A stretch of 64,000 nucleotides of DNA, taken from the NCBI GenBank assembly GCA_027489535.1, contig JAIXZO010000018.1, forward strand, positions 1-64,000. Direction: 5' to 3'. The notes beneath the pieces are model-generated. The model was not told the origin of the DNA, made no database searches, and saw only the letters and a list, made by a program, of their open reading frames with translations. Shown in pieces: positions 53,577-62,111 of the stretch (position 1 is its first letter; each line of letters starts with the position of its first letter). The DNA comes from Hyphomicrobiales bacterium (GTDB lineage: Bacteria > Pseudomonadota > Alphaproteobacteria > Rhizobiales > Beijerinckiaceae). The translations under genes and the position numbers were made by a program.

Positions 53577-55880
53577 TTAGGCTCTGGGAGCGCCGTACCG
53601 CTCCCAAGCCTCGGCGTCGTAATAAAGCCCGCCCTGCCCCTCGAACTCGCCGTAGCGTTCAAGATCCACCTTGGACAGCACGACGCCGACCAACCCGTCG
53701 CGCACCGCAGGAGCCGTCGCGAGCGCGCGCTGCACGGTGGCGGCCGGGGTCGCGGACCACGCCAAGGCCATGACGAAATCGTCCACCAGCTGCGCCGCCG
53801 CACGCGTGTCGACGATGGGCCCGAGCGGCGGCAGGTCCACCACCACGTAATCCGACTCCGCCCGCAGCGTGCGCAGCAGATCGCGCATCGCCTGCGAGGA
53901 CAGGATCTCGTTGGAATGCGAAATCCGACGGTCGGAGATCACGGGCAGCACCCGCAAGCCCGTGGTGACCTCGGTCAACAGCGCCGCCTCCGGCGTCGCC
54001 CGGCCCAGCAGCACTTCCACCAAGCCGAGGCCGGGCGGCTTGGCCAAGCCGTTCGTGAGCGAAGGATTGCGCAAGTCGCCGTCGATCAGCGTCACCCGCC
54101 GTCCCGTCTGGGCGATCAGCAGCGCGAGATTGGCCGCCAGCGTCGTCTTGCCCTCGTTGGGCACGGAGGAGACGATGCCGATCACCCGCCCGCCGCCGCC
54201 CAAAGCCGCACCGTCGATGGCAACCTTCACGCTGCGCAGCGTCTCGGTAAACTGGGAAAACGGCGAATCCAGCACATGCGTCAGCAAAGGCTCGCGGAAC
54301 ACGGCGCGCATTTCCGGCGGGATCGAACTGACCGTCTCCTCCCCCCGGCGCGCCCGACGGGCCGCACGGGCTTCGCGACGCTGGATGAGGGGCAACACGC
54401 CCAGACAGTTCGTGCCGGTCACCGCCTCGGCCTCGGCGGCGGTCTTCACCCGACGGTCGAGCGCCTCGCGCAGAAAACCTGCGGCCGTGCCCAGCATCAA
54501 CCCGCCCGCAAGCGCCACGCCGAGCACCACCAGCGTCTTCGGCGAAGCCTTTTCCCGCGGCGGCATCGCCACCGAGAGAATGCGCGCCTCCGTCACCGGC
54601 GAGGATTGCTGCTGCACCGCCTGCACGTAACGCTGCAGGAAGGTGTCGTGCATCGTCCGGTAGGACTGCGCGGTGCTCTCCAACTCACGCAGGCGCACCT
54701 GAGCCTGCCGGGTCAGGTTCACCTCGCCGAACACGTCGTCGATCTGCTTCTGCAGCGATTGCTCGCGCACCTTGGCGATCTCGTAATCGCTCTCATAGGT
54801 GCGCCCGATGCGGCGCAATTCGTCGTGGATCGACCGCTCGATCTGCTTCATCTCGGCCCGCAGATTGACCGCCGCAGTATGGGTCGGGCCGTAGCGGGCC
54901 GACCATTCGGACTCGCGCTTCGCCACGTCGTTGAATTGCTGACGCAGCTTGATGATCACGTCGTTGCGAAGCGTATCCGCGACCGAGGCGTCGCCGAGAT
55001 CGGTCGACAGGATAGCCTGAATCCGCTCGTAACGCGCGCGCGACTGGGCGGTGTCGGAACGGGCCGAGGCGAGCTGGCTGGTCAATTCGGAGAGTTGCTG
55101 ATCGGCCACGAGCTTGCCGTTGGCGTCGATCAGATTGTTCTGCGACCGAAACACCTGCACCGCGGCCTCGGCCTCGCTCGCCTGCCGGCGCAGTTCGAGA
55201 ATGCGCGTCTCCAGCCAGTTGCCTGCACGCCGCATCACGTCCGAGCGGAACTGCACCTGATCGCCGATATAGGTCTCCGCGATCGCGTTGGCGATGCGCG
55301 CGGACTTCCCCTTGTCCTTGGTCGTGAAGCTGATTTCGATCACGTAGCTCGTGCCGATGCGCTTGACGTCGAGTGCCTTGGCGTAGGCCTCCAAGGCCGC
55401 GCGGCGCGGCGCGTCGTCGTCGGGTTCGGCCTCCTCGCCAAGCCACCCCTTGATCGTCTTCACGGCGGAGCGGATCGCCTCCGCGATCGGGCCGGGCGGA
55501 TCGCCGACGAATTCCGGGTCCGCGTCCAGCGCCAGACGCGTCACGACGTTCTGCGCGATCTGCTCGGACTTGATCGTCTCGGCCTGACTGTCGACGAGCG
55601 CCGCATCCACCAGCGCGTCGGGCATCTGCTGCTCGTTCTGCAGCTGCATCATCTGATTGCGGCGGGTGTCGACCATGATGCTCGCGGTCGCCGCATATTT
55701 CGGCGACGCGAGCAGCAGATGCGCGATGCCCAGCCCCAAGGCGAGGGCCACCGCCAAGCCGATCACGCGCCGCTGTCGACGCAGGACGGAAAGGACGGAC
55801 GCGACGTCGATCTCGACCGGCCGCTGCGGATCAAGGCTCGCGCTCCGGAAACCCGCATGCTGTTCGATGAGGCCGGCCAT
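53577..55880 (-). CDS. Wzc-like tyrosine autokinase and chain-length regulator
   Basis: 767 residues. It has an N-terminal Wzz part with two membrane helices (VIGLAVALALGLGIAHLLL and VLGVALAGGLMLGTAAGF) enclosing a long coiled-coil periplasmic region. The BY-kinase domain follows: VSSVPNEGKTTLAANLA (Walker A), VTLIDGDLRNPS (Walker A') and YVVVDLPPLGP (Walker B). The C-terminal tail has tyrosines for autophosphorylation (GGLYYDAEAWERYG). It controls polymer length and assembly with Wza. The ATG at 55880 has GGAG upstream; a longer reading to 55976 is unlikely. Confidence 0.92.
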   Translation of the reverse strand: MAGLIEQHAGFRSASLDPQRPVEIDVASVLSVLRRQRRVIGLAVALALGLGIAHLLLASPKYAATASIMVDTRRNQMMQLQNEQQMPDALVDAALVDSQAETIKSEQIAQNVVTRLALDADPEFVGDPPGPIAEAIRSAVKTIKGWLGEEAEPDDDAPRRAALEAYAKALDVKRIGTSYVIEISFTTKDKGKSARIANAIAETYIGDQVQFRSDVMRRAGNWLETRILELRRQASEAEAAVQVFRSQNNLIDANGKLVADQQLSELTSQLASARSDTAQSRARYERIQAILSTDLGDASVADTLRNDVIIKLRQQFNDVAKRESEWSARYGPTHTAAVNLRAEMKQIERSIHDELRRIGRTYESDYEIAKVREQSLQKQIDDVFGEVNLTRQAQVRLRELESTAQSYRTMHDTFLQRYVQAVQQQSSPVTEARILSVAMPPREKASPKTLVVLGVALAGGLMLGTAAGFLREALDRRVKTAAEAEAVTGTNCLGVLPLIQRREARAARRARRGEETVSSIPPEMRAVFREPLLTHVLDSPFSQFTETLRSVKVAIDGAALGGGGRVIGIVSSVPNEGKTTLAANLALLIAQTGRRVTLIDGDLRNPSLTNGLAKPPGLGLVEVLLGRATPEAALLTEVTTGLRVLPVISDRRISHSNEILSSQAMRDLLRTLRAESDYVVVDLPPLGPIVDTRAAAQLVDDFVMALAWSATPAATVQRALATAPAVRDGLVGVVLSKVDLERYGEFEGQGGLYYDAEAWERYGAPRA

Positions 55881-56030
55881 CTCGTCTCCAAGGGGACGCC
55901 GGCACACGCCGGCCTTGGCGCGGAGCACAGGCCCCGCGCCGTCCCCACCAACGCGCGCCGCGCGACAAACGTTCACGTCCTGCGGAAGGAAATGACGAAG
56001 CTCAGCGAGGGATCAGACGGGCAAAGGAAA

Positions 56031-56061
56031 AGGGGCCGCCGGTGAACAACCGACGGCCCCT
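56031..56061 (-). terminator. Terminator after the SciP-like gene
   Basis: AGGGGCCGCCGGT / ACCGACGGCCCCT stem with one mismatch and a five-base loop. On the minus strand it is followed by TTTCC, so it should end the SciP-like transcript and insulate wzc. Confidence 0.7.
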
Positions 56062-56087
56062 GTAAACGTCCCGTACGCGATACCTGC

Positions 56088-56417
56088 TCAGGACGTAATG
56101 CGAATGTCTCCGGCGCCGTCGGCCAAGGCGCGACGGCGGGCGGCGGGAGAGCGCCTGTATTGTTGAATTCGCGTGGTGCGGAGCCCGCTCAGTCCGTGGG
56201 TGTCGAAATGACGCTGCCACGAGACGAGCTCTTCCTCGGTGAGGCCGTAGATTCCGCAGGCCTCGGACATCGAGATCAACCCGCCGCGGATGGCCGCCAC
56301 AACCTGAGCTTTTCGACGCACGACCCACCGACCTTGGCCGTCCGGCAGAGTGGCCCGAGTAAGGATTTCTCCCTCGGGACCCACGACCGAACGGACGTGT
56401 GAACGCGAACGCAACAT
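56088..56417 (-). CDS. SciP-like (DUF1153) transcription regulator
   Basis: 109 residues. The family core is recognisable: LTRATLPDGQGRWVVRRKAQVVAAI, GGLISMSEACGIYGLTEEELVSWQRHFD and GLSGLRTTRIQQYRR. SciP binds DNA and CtrA and blocks CtrA-dependent transcription in Caulobacter. This copy departs from the usual DLPPPxTKRW segment (LPDGQGRW) and has an extra basic C-terminal tail, so it may be a specialised paralogue. Its place beside the exopolysaccharide phosphorelay suggests cell-cycle input to polysaccharide genes. Upstream lies an AT-rich region with inverted repeats. Confidence 0.8.
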   Translation of the reverse strand: MLRSRSHVRSVVGPEGEILTRATLPDGQGRWVVRRKAQVVAAIRGGLISMSEACGIYGLTEEELVSWQRHFDTHGLSGLRTTRIQQYRRSPAARRRALADGAGDIRITS

Positions 56418-56510
56418 CTACAACGCCCCAAACGCTACGCGGGCAACGGGTGATGCAACAGCGAATCACACCGCTTACGGTTGCACTATTCGAGTTTTAC
56501 CTCTTTCGGT

Positions 56511-56575
56511 CAATATTCGGCCGTCACCGCTCACGATCATCGCCTTCGAATAAGGCCGATATTGAGCGAATATTG
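56511..56575. repeat. Inverted repeats in the SciP-like gene leader
   Basis: CAATATTCG at 56511-56519 and CGAATATTG at 56567-56575 are exact inverted copies. A third related string, GGCCGATATTGA, is an inverted copy of TCAATATTCGGCC with one base missing. The region is unusually AT-rich and lies 90-160 bases upstream of the SciP-like start, downstream of the response regulator. It could be a multi-site operator or a remnant of a small mobile element. Confidence 0.5.
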
Positions 56576-56664
56576 CGCGAAATGGGGGATCGAGTGACAA
56601 TCGGTTACAAATCGCCGAAATGCGGCGCTACAGACGAGTGACACCCGCTTTGGGTACCGCTCCG

Positions 56665-57390
56665 TCAGTAGGAGCGCTCGGCCCGTTTCTGCTTGCGGAC
56701 ATCCGCCGCAAAGACATAGCCCACGCCGCGTATGCTCTTGATGAGTGTCGGCTCGCCGGGGAGATCCACCTTCGCGCGGGTCTTGCTGACCAGCACGTCG
56801 ATGGAGCGACTGAGCCCGACCCATTGCCGGTCGAAGACCTGTTCAACCAGCGTATCGCGCTCGAAGACCCGGTTGGGATTGCGAACGAACAGTTCCAGCA
56901 GCCGATATTGCGTCCCCGTCAATTCGACGAGCCCTTCCGCCCGGTGCCGAAGCTGGCGCAGCACGGTATCGAGTTCGAAATCCCGGAAGGCAAGAATGTC
57001 GCCGTTGGACTGGCCCATCTTCGCCGCGCCGACCAAGCCCGCGAGCCGTCGAATGCGCAGCGCCAATTCACGCGGTTCGATCGGCTTGTTGAGATAGTCG
57101 TGCGCACCCAGCTCCAAGCCGAGAATCCGATCAACCGGGGAGCCGCGCGCCGAAAGCACGATGATGCCCAGACCCATGTCCCCGGCTTCCCGCAGGAGAT
57201 CGAGCCCGCTGCCGTCGCCCAGCATGAGATCGACTACGGCCACGTCGGGCCGGCCCCGGCCCAATGCTTCCTTTGCGGAAGCGAGGCTGGACGCCTCCGT
57301 AACGGCCATGCCTTCGGACCGGAGATACTCCGCAACCAACTGGCGAACGAGCTGATCGTCCTCGACCAGAAGCACATTGGGCTGCGCCAT
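56665..57390 (-). CDS. OmpR-family response regulator
   Basis: 241 residues. The receiver domain has acidic residues at VEDDQ, phospho-acceptor D54 in VVDLMLGDGSG, the switch position in LSARG and the lysine in YLNKP. The C-terminal winged helix (RYRLLE-like TGTQYRLLELF, then SIDVLVSKTRAK and IKSIRGVGYVF) is typical OmpR/PhoB. It is the likely end point of the hybrid kinase and Hpt encoded nearby. The gene is divergent from the winged-helix gene at 57609, and motif copies lie on both sides of that spacer. Confidence 0.9.
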   Translation of the reverse strand: MAQPNVLLVEDDQLVRQLVAEYLRSEGMAVTEASSLASAKEALGRGRPDVAVVDLMLGDGSGLDLLREAGDMGLGIIVLSARGSPVDRILGLELGAHDYLNKPIEPRELALRIRRLAGLVGAAKMGQSNGDILAFRDFELDTVLRQLRHRAEGLVELTGTQYRLLELFVRNPNRVFERDTLVEQVFDRQWVGLSRSIDVLVSKTRAKVDLPGEPTLIKSIRGVGYVFAADVRKQKRAERSY

Positions 57391-57442
57391 TCGGGTTCGT
57401 CTCCCCGTAAACTCGGACTCGAGCGGAGCTCGGGCCGCAGGC

Positions 57443-57456
57443 TTACGTTACGCTAA
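57443..57456. promoter_or_regulatory. Motif variant, copy G (TTACGTTACGCTAA), response-regulator side
   Basis: TTACGTTACGCTAA: TTACGTTA is equal to the left eight bases of copy B, and the right arm is shifted by one extra base. It starts 52 bases before the response-regulator ATG (57390). If the regulator binds here, the circuit would be autoregulated. Confidence 0.5.
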
Positions 57457-57516
57457 CAAATAGATTCACCTCGTTACCCGAGGATGGGCTCAACGGCAAC
57501 AAATGGGCCTCCTAAC

Positions 57517-57529
57517 TTCCCTTACGCAA
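57517..57529. promoter_or_regulatory. Motif, copy H (TTCCCTTACGCAA), winged-helix side
   Basis: Eleven of thirteen bases equal copies F and I. It lies 79 bases before the TTG start of the winged-helix gene at 57609 and points the same way as in the exopolysaccharide promoters. Confidence 0.5.
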
Positions 57530-57608
57530 GCCGGACACACGACGCAGCGTTCCGCCTGAAGAGGGCATCGTCCGTGTCTTTTGTACCCCTTTGGTGAGGA
57601 ACTTCCCT

Positions 57609-57974
57609 TTGGACACGCGTACGATCTCCCAAGCCAAACGCAACATTCGGTCCCTCCTGAGCATCGTCGATCATTTTCGATGCTCGCTCGGCCTGAACAT
57701 CGACGAGCTGATGATCTATATGACCGTCGGCGATCTGAATGTCTCGGCCCGCAAGACGGAGTTCCTTTACATTCGCCCCACCAACATGACCGCCGTCGCA
57801 TACAGCCTCAACATCCCGAGGGAAACCGTGCGCCGGAAAATCAAGTCGCTTGTGGACAAGGGTCTCTTAAAGGTCCGCAATCGAGAGATTTTCGTCGCCG
57901 AGCTCGACGATTGGGTCGCGATCAGCAACAAAATGCGCGAATACGGCGATACGCCGGTGGCGCTCGCGAGCTGA
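57609..57974 (+). CDS. Single-domain winged-helix protein (copy 1)
   Basis: 121 residues. The recognition segment IPRETVRRKIKSLVDKGLL has the R-E-T-V-x-R pattern of CRP/FNR-type recognition helices, followed by a wing (KVRNREIFV). No cyclic-nucleotide or other sensor domain is present. The start is TTG at 57609: GAGGA at 57596-57600 lies eight bases upstream, and this start aligns the first residues with the paralogue at 60611. In-frame TTG/GTG codons at 57591/57594 lack a ribosome site. It is followed 13 bases later by the hybrid kinase and is a candidate DNA-binding regulator of the nearby exopolysaccharide genes. Confidence 0.75.
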   Translation: MDTRTISQAKRNIRSLLSIVDHFRCSLGLNIDELMIYMTVGDLNVSARKTEFLYIRPTNMTAVAYSLNIPRETVRRKIKSLVDKGLLKVRNREIFVAELDDWVAISNKMREYGDTPVALAS

Positions 57975-57987
57975 GACGGGGTCTTCC

Positions 57988-60207
57988 GTGATCGTCACCG
58001 ACGACGGCCGAGGTTTTCGAGCACGCCGCAACGTCGGCGTGCTCGGCCTTATGTTGATCGCCGGCATGTGGCTCGGCGTCGGCGTGCTCGCCTGGCGCGA
58101 TCACAGCACCGCGCTGAAGAGCGTGGAAGAAAGCCAACGCGCCGACCTCGCCGTCACCCGCGCCTATGCCGGCTTGGTGGTGGACGTGGCGCAACAGGCG
58201 ATGCGGCAGATCCAGGCGCGCGCCGAACTGCTGAGCTGGGACGCGATTCAGGGCGACGAACAGCTTCAACGCACCGCCGAGTCGCTGTCCACGGGACTGC
58301 GCCGGCAAGTGACCGGCATCTACATGCTGGACGCTTCGGGGCAGATACGCCTCAGCTCGCGGATGCGGGTCGTCCCGCCGGGCGAGTCACGGGCGGATCG
58401 CGATTATTTTTTAGCGCTCGGCGCAGGCTGGTCGGGTCCGTATTTCGAACCCGCAAACGGCAGAATCAGCGGCGGGCGCGTCATGGTCGTCGCCTTCCCG
58501 TTCAACGACATCGTCGGAGCGTTCCGCGGCGGAATTCTCGTATCCATCTCCATAGACGCGCTGGATACGTTCTTCACCGATGCGACCGGTTCCGCCGGCA
58601 CACGGATGATCCTGACGCGCAAAGACGGCAAGATCGTCTATGACAGCCGCTCGGAGGTGCTGCGAACGGATCGCGACGATCCGCTCTTCCCAACGATGCA
58701 GAGCCGAAGCGCCGGCACGATCGCCTTCGACGATGAGAGGTCCGGAACTCCGATCAGGGCCGATTTCAGCGCCGTCGAAAACTCCGGGCTGTTTCTTCGA
58801 ATCGAAAAGGACATCGGCGCCGTCCTGCGGGATTGGCGCACCGAAACCGCGAGGAACGTCGTTTTCGCGCTCGTTCTCACCGCCTTCACCGCCGCCTTCG
58901 TGATGCGCAACCGACGCCTGATCCAAGTTCTCGACGAGGAGCGCCGCCTTCGCACCGGCAGCGAAACCGCGCTTATCCAGCGCGTCGGCGAGATCGAGGC
59001 GGCCCGCAGCGAACTCGACGCCGCGCGTGCCCTCGCGGTGAGGGCGAATGCTGCGAAAACCGAGTTCTTGGCATCGATGAGCCACGAGATCCGCACCCCG
59101 ATGAACGGGGTGCTCGGCTTCATCGACCTGCTGCGCCGCACGAAGCTGGACCGTACGCAGTCCGGCTATCTCGCCCGCGTCATCGAGGCGAGCAAATCGC
59201 TGCAGTCGATCCTCGACGAAGTTCTCGACTTCTCGAAGCTCGAGGCGGGCGAATTGCGCATCATCACCGAGCCGTTCGACATCGTCGACCTGGTCGAATC
59301 CATCGTCGCCTGGGGGCAGGTGCAGGCGGAGCATCGCGGCGTCAGCGTCGCCGGCACCCTGCAGCCCGCGATCCCCCGCACGCTGGTCGGCGACGGGCAT
59401 CGGCTGAAGCAGATCCTGATGAACCTGATGTCGAACGCGCTCAAATTCACGCATGAGGGCAGCATCATCATCGACGTCCGGGAAACCGTGCGCGGCCCGG
59501 AAATGATCGAGCTTCGCTTTCTCGTCAAAGATACCGGCGACGGCATAGAGGACGAGAACATCGAGAAATTGTTCAATCCCTTCTCTCAGGTCGGCGACGA
59601 TGCCGCGCGCCACCGCGAAGGCACGGGATTGGGCCTTTCGATCTGCCGCAAGCTCGTGGAAATGCAGGGCGGCCGGATCGGCGTGACCAGCTCCGCCGGG
59701 CGCGGCAGCACCTTCTGGTTCGATCTCGAATTTCACTTGGGCGCCGAACTCGCCCCTGCCAAAACCGGAGCAAAACGCCCCGCGACGTTGAAGAAGCGCA
59801 AGACGGGCGTGCTCGTCGTCGACGATCTCGACATGAACCGCGAGCTCGTCTCCATCATCCTGACGAGCGCGGGCTACGCGGTCGACGAGGCCGAGACCGG
59901 ACCGCGTGCGCTCCAAAAGGCTGCCAAGACGGCCTATGACCTCGTCTTCATGGACGTGCAGCTGGGCGACATGGACGGCTTGGAGGTCACGCGCCTGATG
60001 CGGAAGATGGGGGGCCACTGGGCCGACGCGCCGATCATCGGCCTCTCGGCCTCCGTGTTTCCCGAACAGGTGGCGCGCTGCCTCGAAGCGGGAATGACGG
60101 ACTTCGTCGCCAAGCCTATCGACGCCGAGGTCTTGCTCGAAAAGGCGGCGAAGGCGACCGGGGCGGCAGCCCCCGCAGCAAATGCGCCTACGGACGCTTC
60201 GGCCTGA
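57988..60207 (+). CDS. Hybrid sensor histidine kinase
   Basis: 739 residues. The order is: first membrane helix (about residues 17-35), a periplasmic Cache-like sensor part (40-285) containing DYFLALGAGWSGPYFEP, second helix (about 287-305), a short coiled coil, HisKA with MSHEIRTPMNG and phospho-histidine H366, HATPase with N and G boxes (NLMSNALKFTH, GTGLGLSICRKLVE), and a C-terminal receiver with D656 in FMDVQLGDMDG. The start is GTG. The receiver lacks an output domain, so phosphate must go through the Hpt protein encoded convergently next to it, probably to the response regulator at 56665. Confidence 0.92.
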   Translation: MIVTDDGRGFRARRNVGVLGLMLIAGMWLGVGVLAWRDHSTALKSVEESQRADLAVTRAYAGLVVDVAQQAMRQIQARAELLSWDAIQGDEQLQRTAESLSTGLRRQVTGIYMLDASGQIRLSSRMRVVPPGESRADRDYFLALGAGWSGPYFEPANGRISGGRVMVVAFPFNDIVGAFRGGILVSISIDALDTFFTDATGSAGTRMILTRKDGKIVYDSRSEVLRTDRDDPLFPTMQSRSAGTIAFDDERSGTPIRADFSAVENSGLFLRIEKDIGAVLRDWRTETARNVVFALVLTAFTAAFVMRNRRLIQVLDEERRLRTGSETALIQRVGEIEAARSELDAARALAVRANAAKTEFLASMSHEIRTPMNGVLGFIDLLRRTKLDRTQSGYLARVIEASKSLQSILDEVLDFSKLEAGELRIITEPFDIVDLVESIVAWGQVQAEHRGVSVAGTLQPAIPRTLVGDGHRLKQILMNLMSNALKFTHEGSIIIDVRETVRGPEMIELRFLVKDTGDGIEDENIEKLFNPFSQVGDDAARHREGTGLGLSICRKLVEMQGGRIGVTSSAGRGSTFWFDLEFHLGAELAPAKTGAKRPATLKKRKTGVLVVDDLDMNRELVSIILTSAGYAVDEAETGPRALQKAAKTAYDLVFMDVQLGDMDGLEVTRLMRKMGGHWADAPIIGLSASVFPEQVARCLEAGMTDFVAKPIDAEVLLEKAAKATGAAAPAANAPTDASA

Positions 60208-60529
60208 GCGCCGCGACCGTCGCCTCGATGGTCTTCAGCAAAGGCGACACCGCGGCGGCGCCCTCGGCGTGACGCCCTTCGTCGACGGCCTGCTCGACCG
60301 CTCTCGCGCCCGAAGCGACGGCTTCCGCGCCGAACGTTCCCGCCACGCCGACAAGTTTGTGCGCTTCGTGCCGCAGCGCCACCGGATCCGCCCCGCGCGC
60401 CGCCGCCGCAAGAGCGCCCGCCGATTCGTCGAGCCGGTCGACGAACTTCACCAGCATGCCGTCGAGAACCGGGCGCGTGATCTGAGCGGCCAAGCGGTCC
60501 AACTTCTCTCGATCGATCAGGTCCGACAT
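60188..60529 (-). CDS. Histidine phosphotransfer (Hpt) protein
   Basis: 113 residues, all-helical. The phospho-histidine is H57 in RHEAHKLVGVAGTFGA. It should shuttle phosphate between the receiver of the hybrid kinase and the response regulator at 56665. The 3' end overlaps the kinase gene by 20 bases on the opposite strand. The start at 60529 is preferred; an in-frame ATG at 60568 adds 13 residues of no clear family. Confidence 0.85.
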   Translation of the reverse strand: MSDLIDREKLDRLAAQITRPVLDGMLVKFVDRLDESAGALAAAARGADPVALRHEAHKLVGVAGTFGAEAVASGARAVEQAVDEGRHAEGAAAVSPLLKTIEATVAALRPKRP

Positions 60530-60610
60530 CCGCCGCTCCGCAAGGCTCGTCCGCGCGGCAACTGCCAAACGGACCTCAGCGCAAACGCCGGCGGGCCTCG
60601 GCGGTTTCAG

Positions 60611-60991
60611 TCAGACCGTTTCGCGGCGTGTTCCGGCGTCGCCCGGCGCGTCGCCCGCTTCCGCCATGCCCGCCCCGAGACGGCACCATACCGCAAGATC
60701 GGAAACGTAGATGCCGTTGGTGTTGCGCTTGACGAGGCCGCGCTTGATCAGCTCGAGCACCTTGCGCCGCACCGTCTCCTTGGGAATGCCGAGCCCGTAG
60801 GAGATGTTCGCGATGTTGGTCGGCTTGAGAATGATCAGCTCGTCGCGGCCGGAAGCGACGTTGGCCTCCCCGATCGCAGCATAGATGACGAATTCATCGC
60901 AGCTCAGGTCGTATTTCGTCCTGTATTCGTCCAAGACGCTGAGAACGCCGCGAATGCTCCGCTTGGCGTTCAGGACGCTGACCTTACTCAT
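60611..60991 (-). CDS. Single-domain winged-helix protein (copy 2)
   Basis: 126 residues, a paralogue of 57609-57974. Both share AKRxIRxxLSxxDxxR at the N terminus, DELxIY/DEFVIYAAIG, KPTNIANISYGLGIPKETVRRKV and a GLVKRNTNGIYVSD wing. The recognition helix is nearly the same, so both may read similar DNA sites. The C-terminal tail is different (AGDAPGDAGTRRE). Upstream of it no clear copy of the 13-bp motif was found. The two copies flank the kinase/Hpt pair. Confidence 0.75.
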   Translation of the reverse strand: MSKVSVLNAKRSIRGVLSVLDEYRTKYDLSCDEFVIYAAIGEANVASGRDELIILKPTNIANISYGLGIPKETVRRKVLELIKRGLVKRNTNGIYVSDLAVWCRLGAGMAEAGDAPGDAGTRRETV

Positions 60992-61119
60992 TTCTACCGC
61001 TGCTTCCCGTCGGGTCTCGCCCGCAAATCACAAGAGCCGCACGGATAGAGACAACACCCGATTTTTGGAAGCACCCGGCGGGCCGCGGGACCCAAAACAA
61101 GTCCCGGTGCCCAATGCGA

Positions 61120-61977
61120 TCAGGGAAAGGTCTTTCGTCCGAACTCCAGCAGCTCGCGGATCAGGATCTCCGGCGCTTCCTCATGCACGTAATGGCCGCA
61201 ATCATCGACCCCGAGCCCGGTGACGTGCGGGGCTTCCTTGCGCCACATGTCGAGCACGTCATAGGGGCCGCCCATGCCGCCCGACTTGCCCCACACGCAA
61301 TGCAGCGGCTCGGTGATCCGTCGCCCGTCGCTTTCCGCGTCGATGCGTCGGTTCTCCTCGAACATCGCGCGGTAGTAGTTGAACCCGCCGCGCAGCGCGC
61401 CGGGCTTGGAATATTCGCGGACATAGGTCGCGAGCGCTTCCGCCATGAACGCATGGTTGTGGTATTTCGGCTTGAAGAACGCCTCGAGATAAAATTCGAG
61501 GTCCAGCCCCGCGAGCCGCTCCGGCAGGTCCGGCACGGCGTTGAAGAAGTAGTGCCACGCCCCGCGCGCGTGGTCGGGCGTCATCACGTCGAGAATGCGG
61601 CCGTGCGGCACCATGTCGATCACGGCGATGCGGTCGAGCTCGCCCGGATGGTCGAGCGCCCAGCGCCGCGCGACCAGCCCGCCCCAATCGGTGCCCACCA
61701 GATAGATGTTTTCCATCCCGAGTTCGCCCGCGAGCGCGCGGACGTCGGTCATCACGGTGCGGATGTCGTAGCCGGTCGCCGGCTTGTCGGTATCGCCCAT
61801 GCCGCGCAGGTCGGGCGCGATCACGCGGTAATGCCGCGCCATCTCCGGCATCACCTTGCGCCAGGCCCAGGAGGTCTGCGGCCAGCCGTGGAGCAGCAGC
61901 ATCGCCGGCCCGCTCCCGGCCGCCCGCACATGCATCCTGATGCCGTTCGCCCGCACCGTCATCCGTTCGACGTCCAT
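61120..61977 (-). CDS. Alpha/beta hydrolase, epoxide hydrolase/haloalkane dehalogenase-like
   Basis: 285 residues. It has LLLHGWPQTSWAW (HGxP oxyanion motif), the nucleophile aspartate in VGTDWGGLVARRW, and the catalytic histidine in VDDCGHYVHEEAP. A cap domain with FYLEAFF and FNYYRAMFE lies in between. An Asp nucleophile with HGWP points to epoxide hydrolase or fluoroacetate-dehalogenase-like enzymes. The substrate is unknown; neighbours give no hint. Confidence 0.82.
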   Translation of the reverse strand: MDVERMTVRANGIRMHVRAAGSGPAMLLLHGWPQTSWAWRKVMPEMARHYRVIAPDLRGMGDTDKPATGYDIRTVMTDVRALAGELGMENIYLVGTDWGGLVARRWALDHPGELDRIAVIDMVPHGRILDVMTPDHARGAWHYFFNAVPDLPERLAGLDLEFYLEAFFKPKYHNHAFMAEALATYVREYSKPGALRGGFNYYRAMFEENRRIDAESDGRRITEPLHCVWGKSGGMGGPYDVLDMWRKEAPHVTGLGVDDCGHYVHEEAPEILIRELLEFGRKTFP

Positions 61978-62111
61978 GCCCGACCTCCCGCAACGCTCGT
62001 CCCGCAGCCGAGACTAGGCGGGAACCCGCGCGCGCGCAAAGGCCGGAAGCCGGCCCGAAACTTGCTGATCCAGCTCCGAGAGACGTGTTTCCGACACAGG
62101 GCGAGGCGACC

